Assembly (NCBI RefSeq): GCF_001590605.1
Contig: NZ_CP014504.1
Span: 992,001-1,056,000 of the forward strand
Direction: 5' to 3'
DNA from: Pedobacter cryoconitis
Lineage (GTDB): Bacteria > Bacteroidota > Bacteroidia > Sphingobacteriales > Sphingobacteriaceae
Length of the DNA stretch: 64,000 nt
The notes beneath the pieces are model-generated. The model was not told the DNA's origin. It worked only from the letters and a program-made list of their open reading frames with translations, and searched no databases. Shown in pieces: positions 25,519 through 33,975 of this stretch. How positions within the stretch are numbered: the first letter of the stretch is position 1; the number at the start of each line of letters is the position of its first letter. Position numbers and translations under genes: made by a program.

Positions 25519-25848
25519 ATGAATACTCAGGAAGTTGCGGATAAATTCATTCAATTTTGGCGTGAAGGTAGAAATGATGACGCTATTAAAGCGTTCTATT
25601 CAAACGAAATTATTCACCAAACCCCGGGCTTTCTGTATGCCAGGAAGATGGAACAAACCAGTGCCGCAGAGATTTCTGAACTATTGGTGGTTGGAGAATA
25701 TTTTTGTTTGAGATTAAAAATGGATATAATCCTTAAAGATATTGGCAGGAGCACTTTAAATGAGTCGTGGGTATTCGAAGTAAAAGAAGGTAAAACTGTG
25801 TATGAGCGCTTTTTTAACTATAACACTACAGCCGTTTTAGCTTGCTGA
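25519..25848 (+). CDS. SnoaL-like (NTF2 fold) small protein
   Basis: 109 residues with the pattern of SnoaL-type alpha+beta barrels: ADKFIQFWREGRNDDAIKAF near the N-terminus, a strand EYFCLRLKMDIILKD and ESWVFEVKEGKTVYERFF near the end. Such proteins are isomerases, hydrolases or binders, so activity cannot be assigned. It lies alone between 240 bp of AT-rich DNA and a cold-shock gene. Confidence 0.72.
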   Translation: MNTQEVADKFIQFWREGRNDDAIKAFYSNEIIHQTPGFLYARKMEQTSAAEISELLVVGEYFCLRLKMDIILKDIGRSTLNESWVFEVKEGKTVYERFFNYNTTAVLAC

Positions 25849-25924
25849 GAAAAATATTATTCGTTTTTTTAATGGTATATGAAAATATATAACTACATTT
25901 GTGAATATTTATAATAATAATACA

Positions 25925-26116
25925 ATGCAAGAAGGAGTAGTAAAATTTTTTAATGAAACTAAAGGTTTCGGATTTATCGTACCAGCAAATGGCGACAGTG
26001 AAATCTTTGTTCATTCAACAGGCCTTATGGCTAGCATCCGTGAGAACGATAAAGTTACTTATGATGTAGAAGAAGGCCGTAAAGGTCTTAACGCAATTAA
26101 TGTTCAGTTAGTTTAA
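25925..26116 (+). CDS. Cold shock protein (CspA family)
   Basis: 63 residues, MQEGVVKFFNETKGFGFIVP with RNP1-like KGFGFI and RNP2-like EIFVHSTGL. Single cold shock domain of normal length that binds single-stranded RNA/DNA. The start is set at the ATG at 25925, which gives the standard N-terminus; an in-frame extension upstream would not fit the family. A strong terminator follows. Confidence 0.95.
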   Translation: MQEGVVKFFNETKGFGFIVPANGDSEIFVHSTGLMASIRENDKVTYDVEEGRKGLNAINVQLV

Positions 26117-26142
26117 GTTTATTAACTATATAATTGACCTGG

Positions 26143-26172
26143 ACCGGTCCGATTCATCGGACCGGTTTTTTT
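26143..26172 (+). terminator. Intrinsic terminator of the cold shock gene
   Basis: ACCGGTCCGA, loop TTCA, TCGGACCGGT, then a run of seven T. Perfect 10-bp stem. Confidence 0.95.
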
Positions 26173-26182
26173 ATGCCCGATG

Positions 26183-26242
26183 GGGTCATATGTCCCAAAA
26201 TAAGCAGATACTATGCACTGCTTTTCTCATTCTTTATCTTAG
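26183..26242. promoter_or_regulatory. Shared palindrome promoter, site 8 (rightward)
   Basis: GGGTCATATGTCCC at 26183-26196, 38 bp from TATCTTAG (26235-26242), 24 nt before the GT10 start at 26266. The left side abuts the terminator of the cold shock gene, and no leftward box is present. Confidence 0.83.
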
Positions 26243-26265
26243 TTATCTATAAAAAACAGATACCT

Positions 26266-27138
26266 ATGACGAAGATCAAATTTCTCTCCAATTATGACGA
26301 TTCAGAGAGTCTATTAAAAAGATTTAAAGCAAATTATCTTATTTACGACAATGATTTAGACTTTACCATTGCGAACGATTACGATTATGCTGTGGTATTC
26401 AATCGTACTGATGAACCCATTATTCCGAGAGCTAAGGTGATTACTGTCATTCAGGAACCATCGTTTAGTAAGGCACATGAATATATAGACTTTCTCTTGC
26501 ACAGTGACTATGTGCTCGTGCATGATCCTGAATTATTTGAGAAAACACATAAGCTTCACATAGGTGGTGATGTGATCACATCACCTTCTTACATGTTTTA
26601 TCATGATCTCGTACCTTATCAGTTTTTTGACGCAGCTATAGTTATTAAAAAAGAGAAAAAATTATCCATGATCGTCTCTTATTTAAACAAACCAGTAGGG
26701 ATTTACAATAAACGCATTGGTCTTCTGAACAAGATCCTGGATTCGGATCTGGATATCGATATCTATGGAAAGCGGCTGGAAATTGAAGACCGGAGATTTA
26801 GAGGTTGGCTGGAACACAAGTTTACCGGTTTACTTCCTTATGAATATTCTATTGCAATCGAAAACTCAAACGAGTGGAATTACGTGACTGAAAAATTTGT
26901 GGATTGTGCTTTATGCCGTACAATTCCTATTTATAATGGTGCGCCAAACATTGCTGATATTTACGACGAGCGTTATTTCAGAACAATAGATCTCGATAGT
27001 CCTGATATTATAGGAGATATTAAGAAAATAATTAAAGAACCTGCTCCACTATCAACAAGAAATAAAGATATTTATTTTAATCACTATAATCTTTATACAA
27101 AACTAAAGGAGATTATCCTGGAGAAACGTTATGGATAA
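26266..27138 (+). CDS. GT10 (alpha-1,3/4-fucosyltransferase-like) enzyme
   Basis: 290 residues from MTKIKFLSNYDDSESLLKRF. It has DYDYAVVFNR, VIQEPSF, and the GT10 core LPYEYSIAIENSNEWNYVTE followed by KFVDCALCRTIPIYNGAPN. Paralog of 21143. An in-frame extension back to 26134 would run through the palindrome and -7 box, so the ATG at 26266 is preferred. A bidirectional hairpin follows. Confidence 0.88.
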   Translation: MTKIKFLSNYDDSESLLKRFKANYLIYDNDLDFTIANDYDYAVVFNRTDEPIIPRAKVITVIQEPSFSKAHEYIDFLLHSDYVLVHDPELFEKTHKLHIGGDVITSPSYMFYHDLVPYQFFDAAIVIKKEKKLSMIVSYLNKPVGIYNKRIGLLNKILDSDLDIDIYGKRLEIEDRRFRGWLEHKFTGLLPYEYSIAIENSNEWNYVTEKFVDCALCRTIPIYNGAPNIADIYDERYFRTIDLDSPDIIGDIKKIIKEPAPLSTRNKDIYFNHYNLYTKLKEIILEKRYG

Positions 27139-27171
27139 AAAACAGGTGGGGCCTCCAAAAAGCCCCACCTG
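27137..27171. terminator. Bidirectional terminator between GT10 gene and bioA
   Basis: CAGGTGGGGC (27143-27152), 9-nt loop, GCCCCACCTG (27162-27171). The A-run at 27137-27142 gives a T-run on the minus strand, so it is strongest for the leftward biotin operon. Confidence 0.9.
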
Positions 27172-27174
27172 CGT

Positions 27175-28464
27175 TTAATAAATTTCCAGTGCTCCCTCAA
27201 TCTCTCCATAAATGCGGTCAAGATCCTGATCACTGATACAATAAGGCGGTAAAACGTAAATTACGTTTCCCAGCGGACGCATTAAAATCCCCTTATTCAA
27301 AAAGTAATCATATAATAAATTCCTTAAGTCATCAAAATAAGAAGTGCCGGTCTCCGTACGCCATTCAATGGCCAGAATTGTTCCTGTTTGTCTTGCTGAT
27401 TCTACCCGCATATGCTTCCTTATCTTTTGAATAAAGCCAGCATGTTTGCGGCAAATCCGGTCTATATGCTGTTGAGTTTCTTCCATTAGCAATAAATCAA
27501 TGCTCGCTGAAGCTGCTACACAAGCCAGTGGGTTCGCTGTAAAAGAATGGCCATGGAACAAAGTCTTCATCTTATCTTTAGATAGAAAGGCATTATAAAT
27601 CTCTTCCGAACAAGTAGTTACTCCCAAAGGCATTGTTCCTCCCGTTAAACCTTTAGAAAAACACATCACATCAGGTTCTTCCACCAAATGATTTGCAGCA
27701 AAATGTTTTCCTGTGCGCCCAAACCCGGTAAAAACCTCGTCTTGTATCATTAATACTTTTTCCGATCTGCAATGTCTCATTAACTCATCCAATTCGGCAG
27801 CCCCGTACATTAACATTCCCGCAGAACCTTGAACCAAAGGTTCGTAAATAAAACACGCCAGCTGATCACTTATCGCAGAGATCTGTTTCTTCAGCTCAGG
27901 TAAATTTTCTGCTGTTGGAAGATCAATGTAAAACACTTCAAATAAATAAGCATCGAATGGAGCTGTCCATGCGCTGCGGCCGCTAACCGACATCGCGCCA
28001 AAAGTATCCCCATGATATCCATTATGAAAAGCCATTACCTTGATTTTCGGTTTATCCTGATTGTGCCAGTATTGCATGCACATTTTTAAAGCTACCTCTA
28101 CAGATGTAGACCCGTTATCTGTATAAAATACTTTCTCCTGATTTTGAGGCAGGAGACCTAAAAGCTTTTCAGCAAGTTCAACCGCAGGCTCATGAGTGAA
28201 GCCTGCAAAAATCACCTGGTCAAGTTTTTTGATTTGTGCCGATACCCGGTCTGCGATATAAGGATGGGAGTGGCCATGGAGAATTACCCACCATGAAGAT
28301 ATCGCATCTATATAGCATTTACCCTCCTCATCAAATAAATAACTGCCTTCAGCACGTACAATTGCTGTAGGGATGATGGCATTTAACATTTGGGTATAAG
28401 GATGCCAGATAACCTTTAGGTCTCTTTCAGTTAAACTTAAAGTATCTTCTTCTATTAAGTTCAT
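27175..28464 (-). CDS. bioA: Adenosylmethionine-8-amino-7-oxononanoate aminotransferase
   Basis: 429 residues. Class III PLP aminotransferase that converts 8-amino-7-oxononanoate to 7,8-diaminononanoate with SAM as amino donor. Seen: IWHPYTQM near the N-terminus (typical BioA), [48 protein letters not shown] and the PLP Lys in [14 protein letters not shown]. Its start overlaps the stop of bioB as ATGA. Last gene of the operon, followed by a strong terminator. Confidence 0.96.
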   Translation of the reverse strand: MNLIEEDTLSLTERDLKVIWHPYTQMLNAIIPTAIVRAEGSYLFDEEGKCYIDAISSWWVILHGHSHPYIADRVSAQIKKLDQVIFAGFTHEPAVELAEKLLGLLPQNQEKVFYTDNGSTSVEVALKMCMQYWHNQDKPKIKVMAFHNGYHGDTFGAMSVSGRSAWTAPFDAYLFEVFYIDLPTAENLPELKKQISAISDQLACFIYEPLVQGSAGMLMYGAAELDELMRHCRSEKVLMIQDEVFTGFGRTGKHFAANHLVEEPDVMCFSKGLTGGTMPLGVTTCSEEIYNAFLSKDKMKTLFHGHSFTANPLACVAASASIDLLLMEETQQHIDRICRKHAGFIQKIRKHMRVESARQTGTILAIEWRTETGTSYFDDLRNLLYDYFLNKGILMRPLGNVIYVLPPYCISDQDLDRIYGEIEGALEIY

Positions 28465-29465
28465 AATGATGGTATTGTGTTTGTTATTTTTTCTTTTTGC
28501 ATAGGCTTTAGGCCTAACAGCTCAAACATTTTACGGTCATCATCTAACCTTGGATTTGGTGTAACCAGCAACTCTTCACTTTCACTTGTGAAGATAGAAT
28601 TGGCTCCAGCCATGAAACACCAGGACTGTTCTTCTGTTGTCATTTCTGCGCGCCCGGCACTTAACCTGACCATAGATTTTGGCATCAGGATCCTTGCTGT
28701 AGCAATCATTCTGACCATTTCCCAAGAATCAACTTTTGGTAAGTCAGCTAAAGGCGTGCCCTTTACCCTTGCCAATGCATTTACCGGAACGGACTCAGGA
28801 TGTTGTGCCAGTGTTGATAAAGTGTGGAGCATATTGATCCGGTCTGCATGCGTTTCCCCCAACCCGATGATTCCACCAGAACACACAGAAATTCCTGCTT
28901 TTCTGACATTGTTCAAGGTGGATAACCGGTCGTCATAGGTACGCGTATTGATAATTTCCTGATAGTAATCTTTAGAAGTGTCCAGGTTATGATTATAAGC
29001 ATATAATCCGGCCTCTTGTAACCTTGCAGCTTGTGTTTCAGTGATCATACCGAGTGTGCAACAAACCTCTAAACCAATCTCATTTACACCCTGTACCATT
29101 TCAAGGATATTTTCAAAATCCCGGTTGTCACGTACTTCTCGCCATGCTGCGGCCATACAAAATCGAGAAGAGCCAGAATCCTTAGCTCTTTGTGCAATCG
29201 CCACTACGTCATCTTTTGACATTAATGCTTTTACGGTAATTCCTGTATGATAACGGGCAGCTTGCCCGCAATAAGAACAATCCTCAGGACATCCCCCTGT
29301 TTTTACAGACAACAAAGTGCAAACTTGTACTTCACTTGCCTTATGCCACTGGCGATGCACCGTTGCAGCCTGATAAATAAGTTCCAGCAGCGGCTGATGA
29401 TAAATGTTTTCGATTTCCTGGATAGACCAGTCATTGCGTATAGTCGTATTACTGTTCATGCTCAA
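28461..29465 (-). CDS. bioB: Biotin synthase
   Basis: 334 residues. Radical SAM enzyme that inserts sulfur into dethiobiotin. C59-x3-C63-x2-C66 ([12 protein letters not shown]) binds the 4Fe-4S cluster; [10 protein letters not shown] and [11 protein letters not shown] are BioB-type motifs, and the C-terminus has the RLSAGRAEM element. An in-frame ATG six bases downstream (MNSN) is an alternative start. 5 nt after bioD, overlapping bioA. Confidence 0.97.
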   Translation of the reverse strand: MSMNSNTTIRNDWSIQEIENIYHQPLLELIYQAATVHRQWHKASEVQVCTLLSVKTGGCPEDCSYCGQAARYHTGITVKALMSKDDVVAIAQRAKDSGSSRFCMAAAWREVRDNRDFENILEMVQGVNEIGLEVCCTLGMITETQAARLQEAGLYAYNHNLDTSKDYYQEIINTRTYDDRLSTLNNVRKAGISVCSGGIIGLGETHADRINMLHTLSTLAQHPESVPVNALARVKGTPLADLPKVDSWEMVRMIATARILMPKSMVRLSAGRAEMTTEEQSWCFMAGANSIFTSESEELLVTPNPRLDDDRKMFELLGLKPMQKEKITNTIPSL

Positions 29466-29470
29466 TAAAT

Positions 29471-30103
29471 TTAATTGATAATTGGAATTGGATTAAACTG
29501 AAAAGGTGCATTTGCAATCGAATCTCTGTTGATTGTTGTGAATTCAGGTAATTTACTCCATGTACTGTTTTTTGGCAGATGATGGAGCAGGACATTCAGG
29601 GTGTCAAAATCGAAATCCCCATTGAGCACCAGATGTTTCAATGGAATATTTTTACTTGTTAATGCATGGATGCTTAATAGGGTATGATTAATACAGCCCA
29701 GGTAATTTCTCACTACCAGTATGGCTTCTGCCCCTAAAAGCCGGATCAGGTCAATCATCAGAAACCGATTAGAGAGTGGGACAAATAATCCTCCTGCGCC
29801 TTCGATCAATAACTGATTGTCTGTTTCGGGAAGATGAAAATCCTGGACGCGTATTTCAATTCCTTCACTTTTTGCAGCGCGATGTGGTGATGCAGCCATC
29901 TCGAATTGAAAAGTCTCAGGATGAAAAACACTTTTGGTGTTGCTAATCAGTTGTTTTACTTTGTTAGTGTCCGTGTTGTCCAAATCTCCGGCTTGTACTG
30001 GTTTCCAGTAATCAGCTTTCAATTGTTCAGTAATTACGGCAGAAACAATGGTTTTTCCGACTTCGGTACCAATGCCAGTGATGAATAAAGGCTTCTTGTC
30101 CAT
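29471..30103 (-). CDS. bioD: Dethiobiotin synthetase
   Basis: 210 residues from [20 protein letters not shown], an ATP-binding P-loop (GIGTEVGKT) of the BioD type; QAGDLDNTD and [11 protein letters not shown] are the substrate and Mg regions. Start set at the ATG at 30103, 5 nt after the bioF stop; an in-frame ATG at 30139 would add a 12-residue extension inside bioF. Confidence 0.93.
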   Translation of the reverse strand: MDKKPLFITGIGTEVGKTIVSAVITEQLKADYWKPVQAGDLDNTDTNKVKQLISNTKSVFHPETFQFEMAASPHRAAKSEGIEIRVQDFHLPETDNQLLIEGAGGLFVPLSNRFLMIDLIRLLGAEAILVVRNYLGCINHTLLSIHALTSKNIPLKHLVLNGDFDFDTLNVLLHHLPKNSTWSKLPEFTTINRDSIANAPFQFNPIPIIN

Positions 30104-30108
30104 ATAAT

Positions 30109-31236
30109 TTATTGGCTCTGTTGTTTGATATGATGGCATAATTCAAGTATCTCATTGTCGGTATTGTGGGTATGTATACAAATCCGCAGCCTTTCACTTC
30201 CTTTTGGAACAGTTGGGCCTAAAATTGGGCGCACGTCAAAACCTTTACTTTGTAATAGATGACTGAACTGGATGACTTTTGTATTGCCAGAAATAACCAG
30301 GCAATTTATTGCTCCTATATTATTGCTGCATTTTATTTGATGCTGGAGCGGTAAATTAGCCCTCAGGAGCGAAGATTTGTAGCGTAAGGTAATTTGTAGT
30401 TCAGGATGTCTTAAAAGATGCCTGTAGGCAGTTTGTATCGCTAAAAGATTGGAAAAGGGTAGGGCAGTAGTATAAATAAAGGGACGCGCGAAGTTAATGA
30501 GGTAATCTCTCAGTAAATCAGTGCCTAATATAATTGAGCCATGTAAGCCTAGCGCTTTTCCAAACGTAACCAGGCGCGCAAATACCTGCTGCTGTATTCC
30601 CAGAGAATCGACTAATCCAGTTCCGGTCACACCAAAAGCATGTGCTTCATCAACGATTAAATATGCCTGATACTTTGCACACAAAGCGGCAATCCCAATT
30701 AGATCAGCACTATCTCCATCCATTGAATAGATGCTTTCAACCGCAACATAACAAGCCCCAGTACTTCTTTTTAGCTTCTTTTCCAGGTCTTCCAGATTAT
30801 TATGGCTGAACTTGAACCGTGCAGCAAAACTCAATCTTGCGCCATCAATCACAGAAGCATGAATGAACTCATCATAAAGAATGGTATCACCTTTCTGCGG
30901 CAGACAGGAAAACAGGGCTGAATTCGCAGTATAACCAGAATTAAAGATCAATCCACTTTCACTCTGGTGATAACTTGCAATCTCTTCTTCAAGCGCTTCC
31001 GTGAAAGCAGAATTTCCACTAAGTAACCTTGAACCTGTTGCGCCATTTGATGCGTTTGGATGCTTTTTTAAAGCTTTGTCAATTGCCTGACGCAGCTCTG
31101 CTGAGTGTGAAAAACCTAAATAATCATTTGAACTAAAATCATATAAGTTGTTCTCTGTCTTTAAACTACGGAAAGTAGAGTCAGTCTTTCTTAACCTTAA
31201 TTTATCGAGCATCATTTCATCAGCGCCACGTATCAT
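30109..31236 (-). CDS. bioF: 8-amino-7-oxononanoate synthase
   Basis: 375 residues. PLP enzyme joining pimeloyl thioester with L-alanine. Seen: NLYDFSSNDYLGFSHS, GATGSRLLSGNSAFTEALEE, VDEAHAFGVTGTG and the PLP Lys in TFGKALGLHGSII. It starts 1 nt after the stop of the ferritin-like gene. No bioC, bioH or bioG is in the window, so pimeloyl supply must come from elsewhere or from another route. Confidence 0.95.
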   Translation of the reverse strand: MIRGADEMMLDKLRLRKTDSTFRSLKTENNLYDFSSNDYLGFSHSAELRQAIDKALKKHPNASNGATGSRLLSGNSAFTEALEEEIASYHQSESGLIFNSGYTANSALFSCLPQKGDTILYDEFIHASVIDGARLSFAARFKFSHNNLEDLEKKLKRSTGACYVAVESIYSMDGDSADLIGIAALCAKYQAYLIVDEAHAFGVTGTGLVDSLGIQQQVFARLVTFGKALGLHGSIILGTDLLRDYLINFARPFIYTTALPFSNLLAIQTAYRHLLRHPELQITLRYKSSLLRANLPLQHQIKCSNNIGAINCLVISGNTKVIQFSHLLQSKGFDVRPILGPTVPKGSERLRICIHTHNTDNEILELCHHIKQQSQ

Positions 31237-31237
31237 T

Positions 31238-31852
31238 TTATACAGCTTTAGCTAAGTCATTGATCCAATTTTGATATAAAGTGGCTTCTATAGTAGTTAT
31301 CTTTTCTGCATGACTCTCCCAAGTTGTGGAGAATTTTTTGAGTTGTACAGTCATTTCTTCCAGATGACCTTGCTCTTCGAGGATGATAGAACGTACACTC
31401 ACTTTGCTCTTATGCTGCGCAAGTACGGCTTGATAAATCGGGTAAATCAGATCTGCACGTACCTCAATCGCATAGGTTACCAATAAATAAGCTGCAAATT
31501 TTAAGGCTGAACCAGTTAACTGCAGGTTATCCCTTAAATAGCGGCTGGTCATCAGGTCCAGTTTATTCAGGTAATACTTGCTGCTATAAGGTGCTAGCAG
31601 GTAGTCCGGTTCATAAGTAGGACAGGCGGCTGCATTTAGTCTGGCTATTTGTTTCTTCAGATAGAAGGCATGCCGGTGTTCTTCTGCTGCATGTTTTAAA
31701 ACCATATAGGTTGATGTTTCCGGTCTTTCGTTCGCTGATATCTTCCTGGCCCCGATATTCTCCTGTAAAGAGAGTGTATTCAGGAAGCGTGCGTGTAGGT
31801 GATCATTACTGACTATATGTTGAAGAAGCTCTTCTAGTTCCATTGATTTCAT
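31238..31852 (-). CDS. Ferritin-like diiron protein heading the biotin operon
   Basis: 204 residues, mostly helical. The spacing of E58-x2-H61 (EEHRHAF), E130 (YAIEVRAD) and E160-x2-H163 (EEQGHLEEM) fits the carboxylate/His ligands of ferritin-like diiron four-helix proteins. It is the first gene of the leftward biotin operon and is tightly coupled to bioF (1 nt). I do not recognise it as a named biotin gene. By context it could act on a pimelate precursor as an oxygenase or desaturase, or in another step; this is inference. MiaE-like diiron enzymes are an alternative relation. Confidence 0.72.
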   Translation of the reverse strand: MKSMELEELLQHIVSNDHLHARFLNTLSLQENIGARKISANERPETSTYMVLKHAAEEHRHAFYLKKQIARLNAAACPTYEPDYLLAPYSSKYYLNKLDLMTSRYLRDNLQLTGSALKFAAYLLVTYAIEVRADLIYPIYQAVLAQHKSKVSVRSIILEEQGHLEEMTVQLKKFSTTWESHAEKITTIEATLYQNWINDLAKAV

Positions 31853-31910
31853 TAGTTTATGCCAAAAGTATTACCTTGCCGGATAGTTAATAGGTACCAG
31901 TTTTAAGTTT

Positions 31911-33395
31911 ATGAGTAGTCCGGTTCAAATTTCTTTTCCAAGTGTTATCCGTATAGATCGGTTATTAGACCGTCCTGTATACCTTCAAATTGCCCATCAA
32001 ATGATCAATGCAATACAAAGAGGGGTGCTTTTAGCTGGAGTTCAGTTGCCTGGAACGCGCAGCCTTGCAGAAGACCTGAAAGTTCACAGAAAAACCATTA
32101 TTGCAGCATATGATGAGCTGGATGCTCAGGGATGGACTGAAATAAGGCCTAATAAAGGCACTTTTGTAAGGAACAAAGGGCCGCAGGAAAATATTGCCCT
32201 GCAACCTTACGATGAAAAATTTCTGACCAGTTATCCCGCAGAAACCGGGTATCGTTTCAAACAAAGCATTTTGCTTGATGTATTAACTGTTAGTTCCACA
32301 GCAGGACTGGAATTTAACGATGGTCTGCCAGATATCAGGCTGCTTCCGCTGGACAGACTATCTAAGGTTTATGGTGGAATCCTGAAGAGTAAAACCAACT
32401 ATAAACATTTTGGTTATTCACACGTAGAAGGAAATGAATATTTTAGAGAAACCCTGGCGTCTTATCTGAACAATACCAGAGGACTACATATTAATAAAAA
32501 TAATATACTGACTACCAGGGGGATTCATATGAGTATTTATATGGCATCCAGTATGCTGATAGAACCTGGAGACCTGGTTATCGTTGGTGATTTGAGTTAT
32601 TATCTCGCCAATATGTGTTTTCAGCAGTGTGGAGGCAAAATTATTTCTGTTCCAGTAGATGCAGATGGAATATCTGTAAATGCGATCCGTGAGTTGTGCA
32701 AAACGAAAAAAATAAGGATGTTATATCTTACGCCACATCATCATTATCCAACCACAGTTACCTTAAGTGCGGAGCGCAGGGTAGAGTTGTTGCAACTTGC
32801 CCTCACTTATGGTTTTATCATTCTTGAAGATGACTATGACTACGACTTCCATTACAATGGTAATTCAGTACTTCCATTAGCAAGTGCAGACACGAATGGG
32901 ATGGTCGTTTATATCGGCTCATTTTGCAAATCACTCGCACCTGGTTTCCGTTCCGGATATTTAATTGCTCCTGAAAATCTAATCCGGGAAATGGCGAAAT
33001 TCCGAAGGCTCGTAGACCGGCAAGGGGATATGTTAATGGAGCAGGCTTTGGCCGAATTACTAGAAGAAAAAGAGATTCAGCGCCACCTTAAAAAGGCGGT
33101 GAAAATCTATCAGGAACGCCGGGATACTTTTGTGGATTTACTACAGAAACAGCTCGGTGAAGAGCTAAGTTTTTCTTCTCCACCCGGTGGACTATCGGTC
33201 TGGACAAAATGGAATCCTCAGCTTAATCTGATGCGGATCAGTAAAAATTGTTTGAAGAGAAATCTACATCTTCCTCAGGAATTATTGTACCAGACAGATA
33301 GCTTTACGGCGATGAGATTAGGTTTTGGAAATTTAACGGTAAGTGAACTTGAAGAGGCTGTTGAAATCTTAACAAAGGCTGTTAGAGAAAGTTAA
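31911..33395 (+). CDS. MocR-type GntR/aminotransferase regulator
   Basis: 494 residues. N-terminal winged helix of the GntR type (about 15-80; GVQLPGTRSLAEDLKVHRKT) and a type I aminotransferase-like domain with the PLP Lys340 in GSFCKSLAPGFRSGYLIAP and EDDYDYDFHYNG. MocR/PdxR/GabR family transcription factor sensing PLP or an amino compound. It is divergent from the biotin operon with only 58 bp between, so it is a candidate regulator of that operon, several of whose enzymes use or produce amino ligands. Regulation of other genes is possible. Confidence 0.9.
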   Translation: MSSPVQISFPSVIRIDRLLDRPVYLQIAHQMINAIQRGVLLAGVQLPGTRSLAEDLKVHRKTIIAAYDELDAQGWTEIRPNKGTFVRNKGPQENIALQPYDEKFLTSYPAETGYRFKQSILLDVLTVSSTAGLEFNDGLPDIRLLPLDRLSKVYGGILKSKTNYKHFGYSHVEGNEYFRETLASYLNNTRGLHINKNNILTTRGIHMSIYMASSMLIEPGDLVIVGDLSYYLANMCFQQCGGKIISVPVDADGISVNAIRELCKTKKIRMLYLTPHHHYPTTVTLSAERRVELLQLALTYGFIILEDDYDYDFHYNGNSVLPLASADTNGMVVYIGSFCKSLAPGFRSGYLIAPENLIREMAKFRRLVDRQGDMLMEQALAELLEEKEIQRHLKKAVKIYQERRDTFVDLLQKQLGEELSFSSPPGGLSVWTKWNPQLNLMRISKNCLKRNLHLPQELLYQTDSFTAMRLGFGNLTVSELEEAVEILTKAVRES

Positions 33396-33613
33396 AAATA
33401 ATAATAATTTAAGTTATCATTTGATAATTTGATTTTTATAATCAATTGTTATTCAGATATATTTTTTAATTTATATAGTTTTTTAGTTTATTTAATATGA
33501 TAGGTTTCCTTATTGGTTTTTATCTGACCTGCTAGTGAAACTGCGGCCGGTGAAATTAGTAAAGTAACTAAAATTAAGCTCAATTTTGCTATCGAAAACT
33601 GGAGTGAAAATTG
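33396..33613. other. Gene-free AT-rich stretch
   Basis: First part of a 387-bp gap after the MocR gene. I see no open frame or RNA structure in it; the hairpin and the promoter listed next occupy the rest of the gap. Confidence 0.5.
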
Positions 33614-33669
33614 CCTGTAAAAACATATAAAGCTCTGCAGCAATGCATGGCTTTATGTGTTTTTACAGG
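33614..33669. repeat. Long inverted repeat, 20-bp arms
   Basis: CCTGTAAAAACATATAAAGC (33614-33633) against the complement of 33650-33669 matches at 19 of 20 positions, with a 16-nt loop. No T-run on either side. It ends 21 bp before the palindrome of site 9. It could end transcripts of the regulator gene or be a regulatory RNA structure. Confidence 0.7.
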
Positions 33670-33690
33670 ATAATAAGTCATCTGAATTTT

Positions 33691-33734
33691 GGGACATATG
33701 ACCCATTTTGAGCCTTGAAAAAGTGTGTAAATTG
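33691..33734. promoter_or_regulatory. Shared palindrome promoter, site 9 (rightward, inverted)
   Basis: GGGACATATGACCC at 33691-33704, preceded by TTTT, then exactly 23 bp to TAAATTG (33728-33734) on the plus strand. This is the 23-bp promoter type in the opposite genomic orientation to the others. It lies 48 nt before the 62-residue gene at 33783. Confidence 0.8.
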
Positions 33735-33782
33735 TTCAACTATTATAGAAATATAATACGATGATACCATGCAGAACGTAAG

Positions 33783-33971
33783 ATGTCAAAAGAATATAAA
33801 GCAGACAAAATTGTTAAGAGCCTTGAAAACTTGATATATAATCATCTTTATAGCACTATCGATATTAATAGTGAATCCCTGGTTAAAAATTATACGCAGG
33901 AAACTGTAAATGACTATATAAACAGATGTTCGGATCTATGGGAGCCAGTGATCAGCCGACAAATGTTTTAA
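33783..33971 (+). CDS. 62-residue protein of the shared regulon
   Basis: MSKEYKADKIVKSLENLIYN at the start, helical and charged, with a central NSESLVKNYTQETVNDYINR. No signal peptide or membrane segment. Its size alone would make it doubtful, but the correctly spaced palindrome promoter supports it as a real gene. Not recognised. It ends 4 nt before the stop of the convergent channel gene. Confidence 0.62.
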   Translation: MSKEYKADKIVKSLENLIYNHLYSTIDINSESLVKNYTQETVNDYINRCSDLWEPVISRQMF

Positions 33972-33975
33972 AAAC

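Noticed and set aside
26134..26265. N-terminal extension of the second GT10 enzyme
   Set aside because: It would translate the terminator, palindrome and -7 box; the paralog at 21143 starts at the equivalent of 26266.
28477..28938. 153-codon plus-strand frame
   Set aside because: Antisense shadow of bioB, which is certain from its Fe-S motif.
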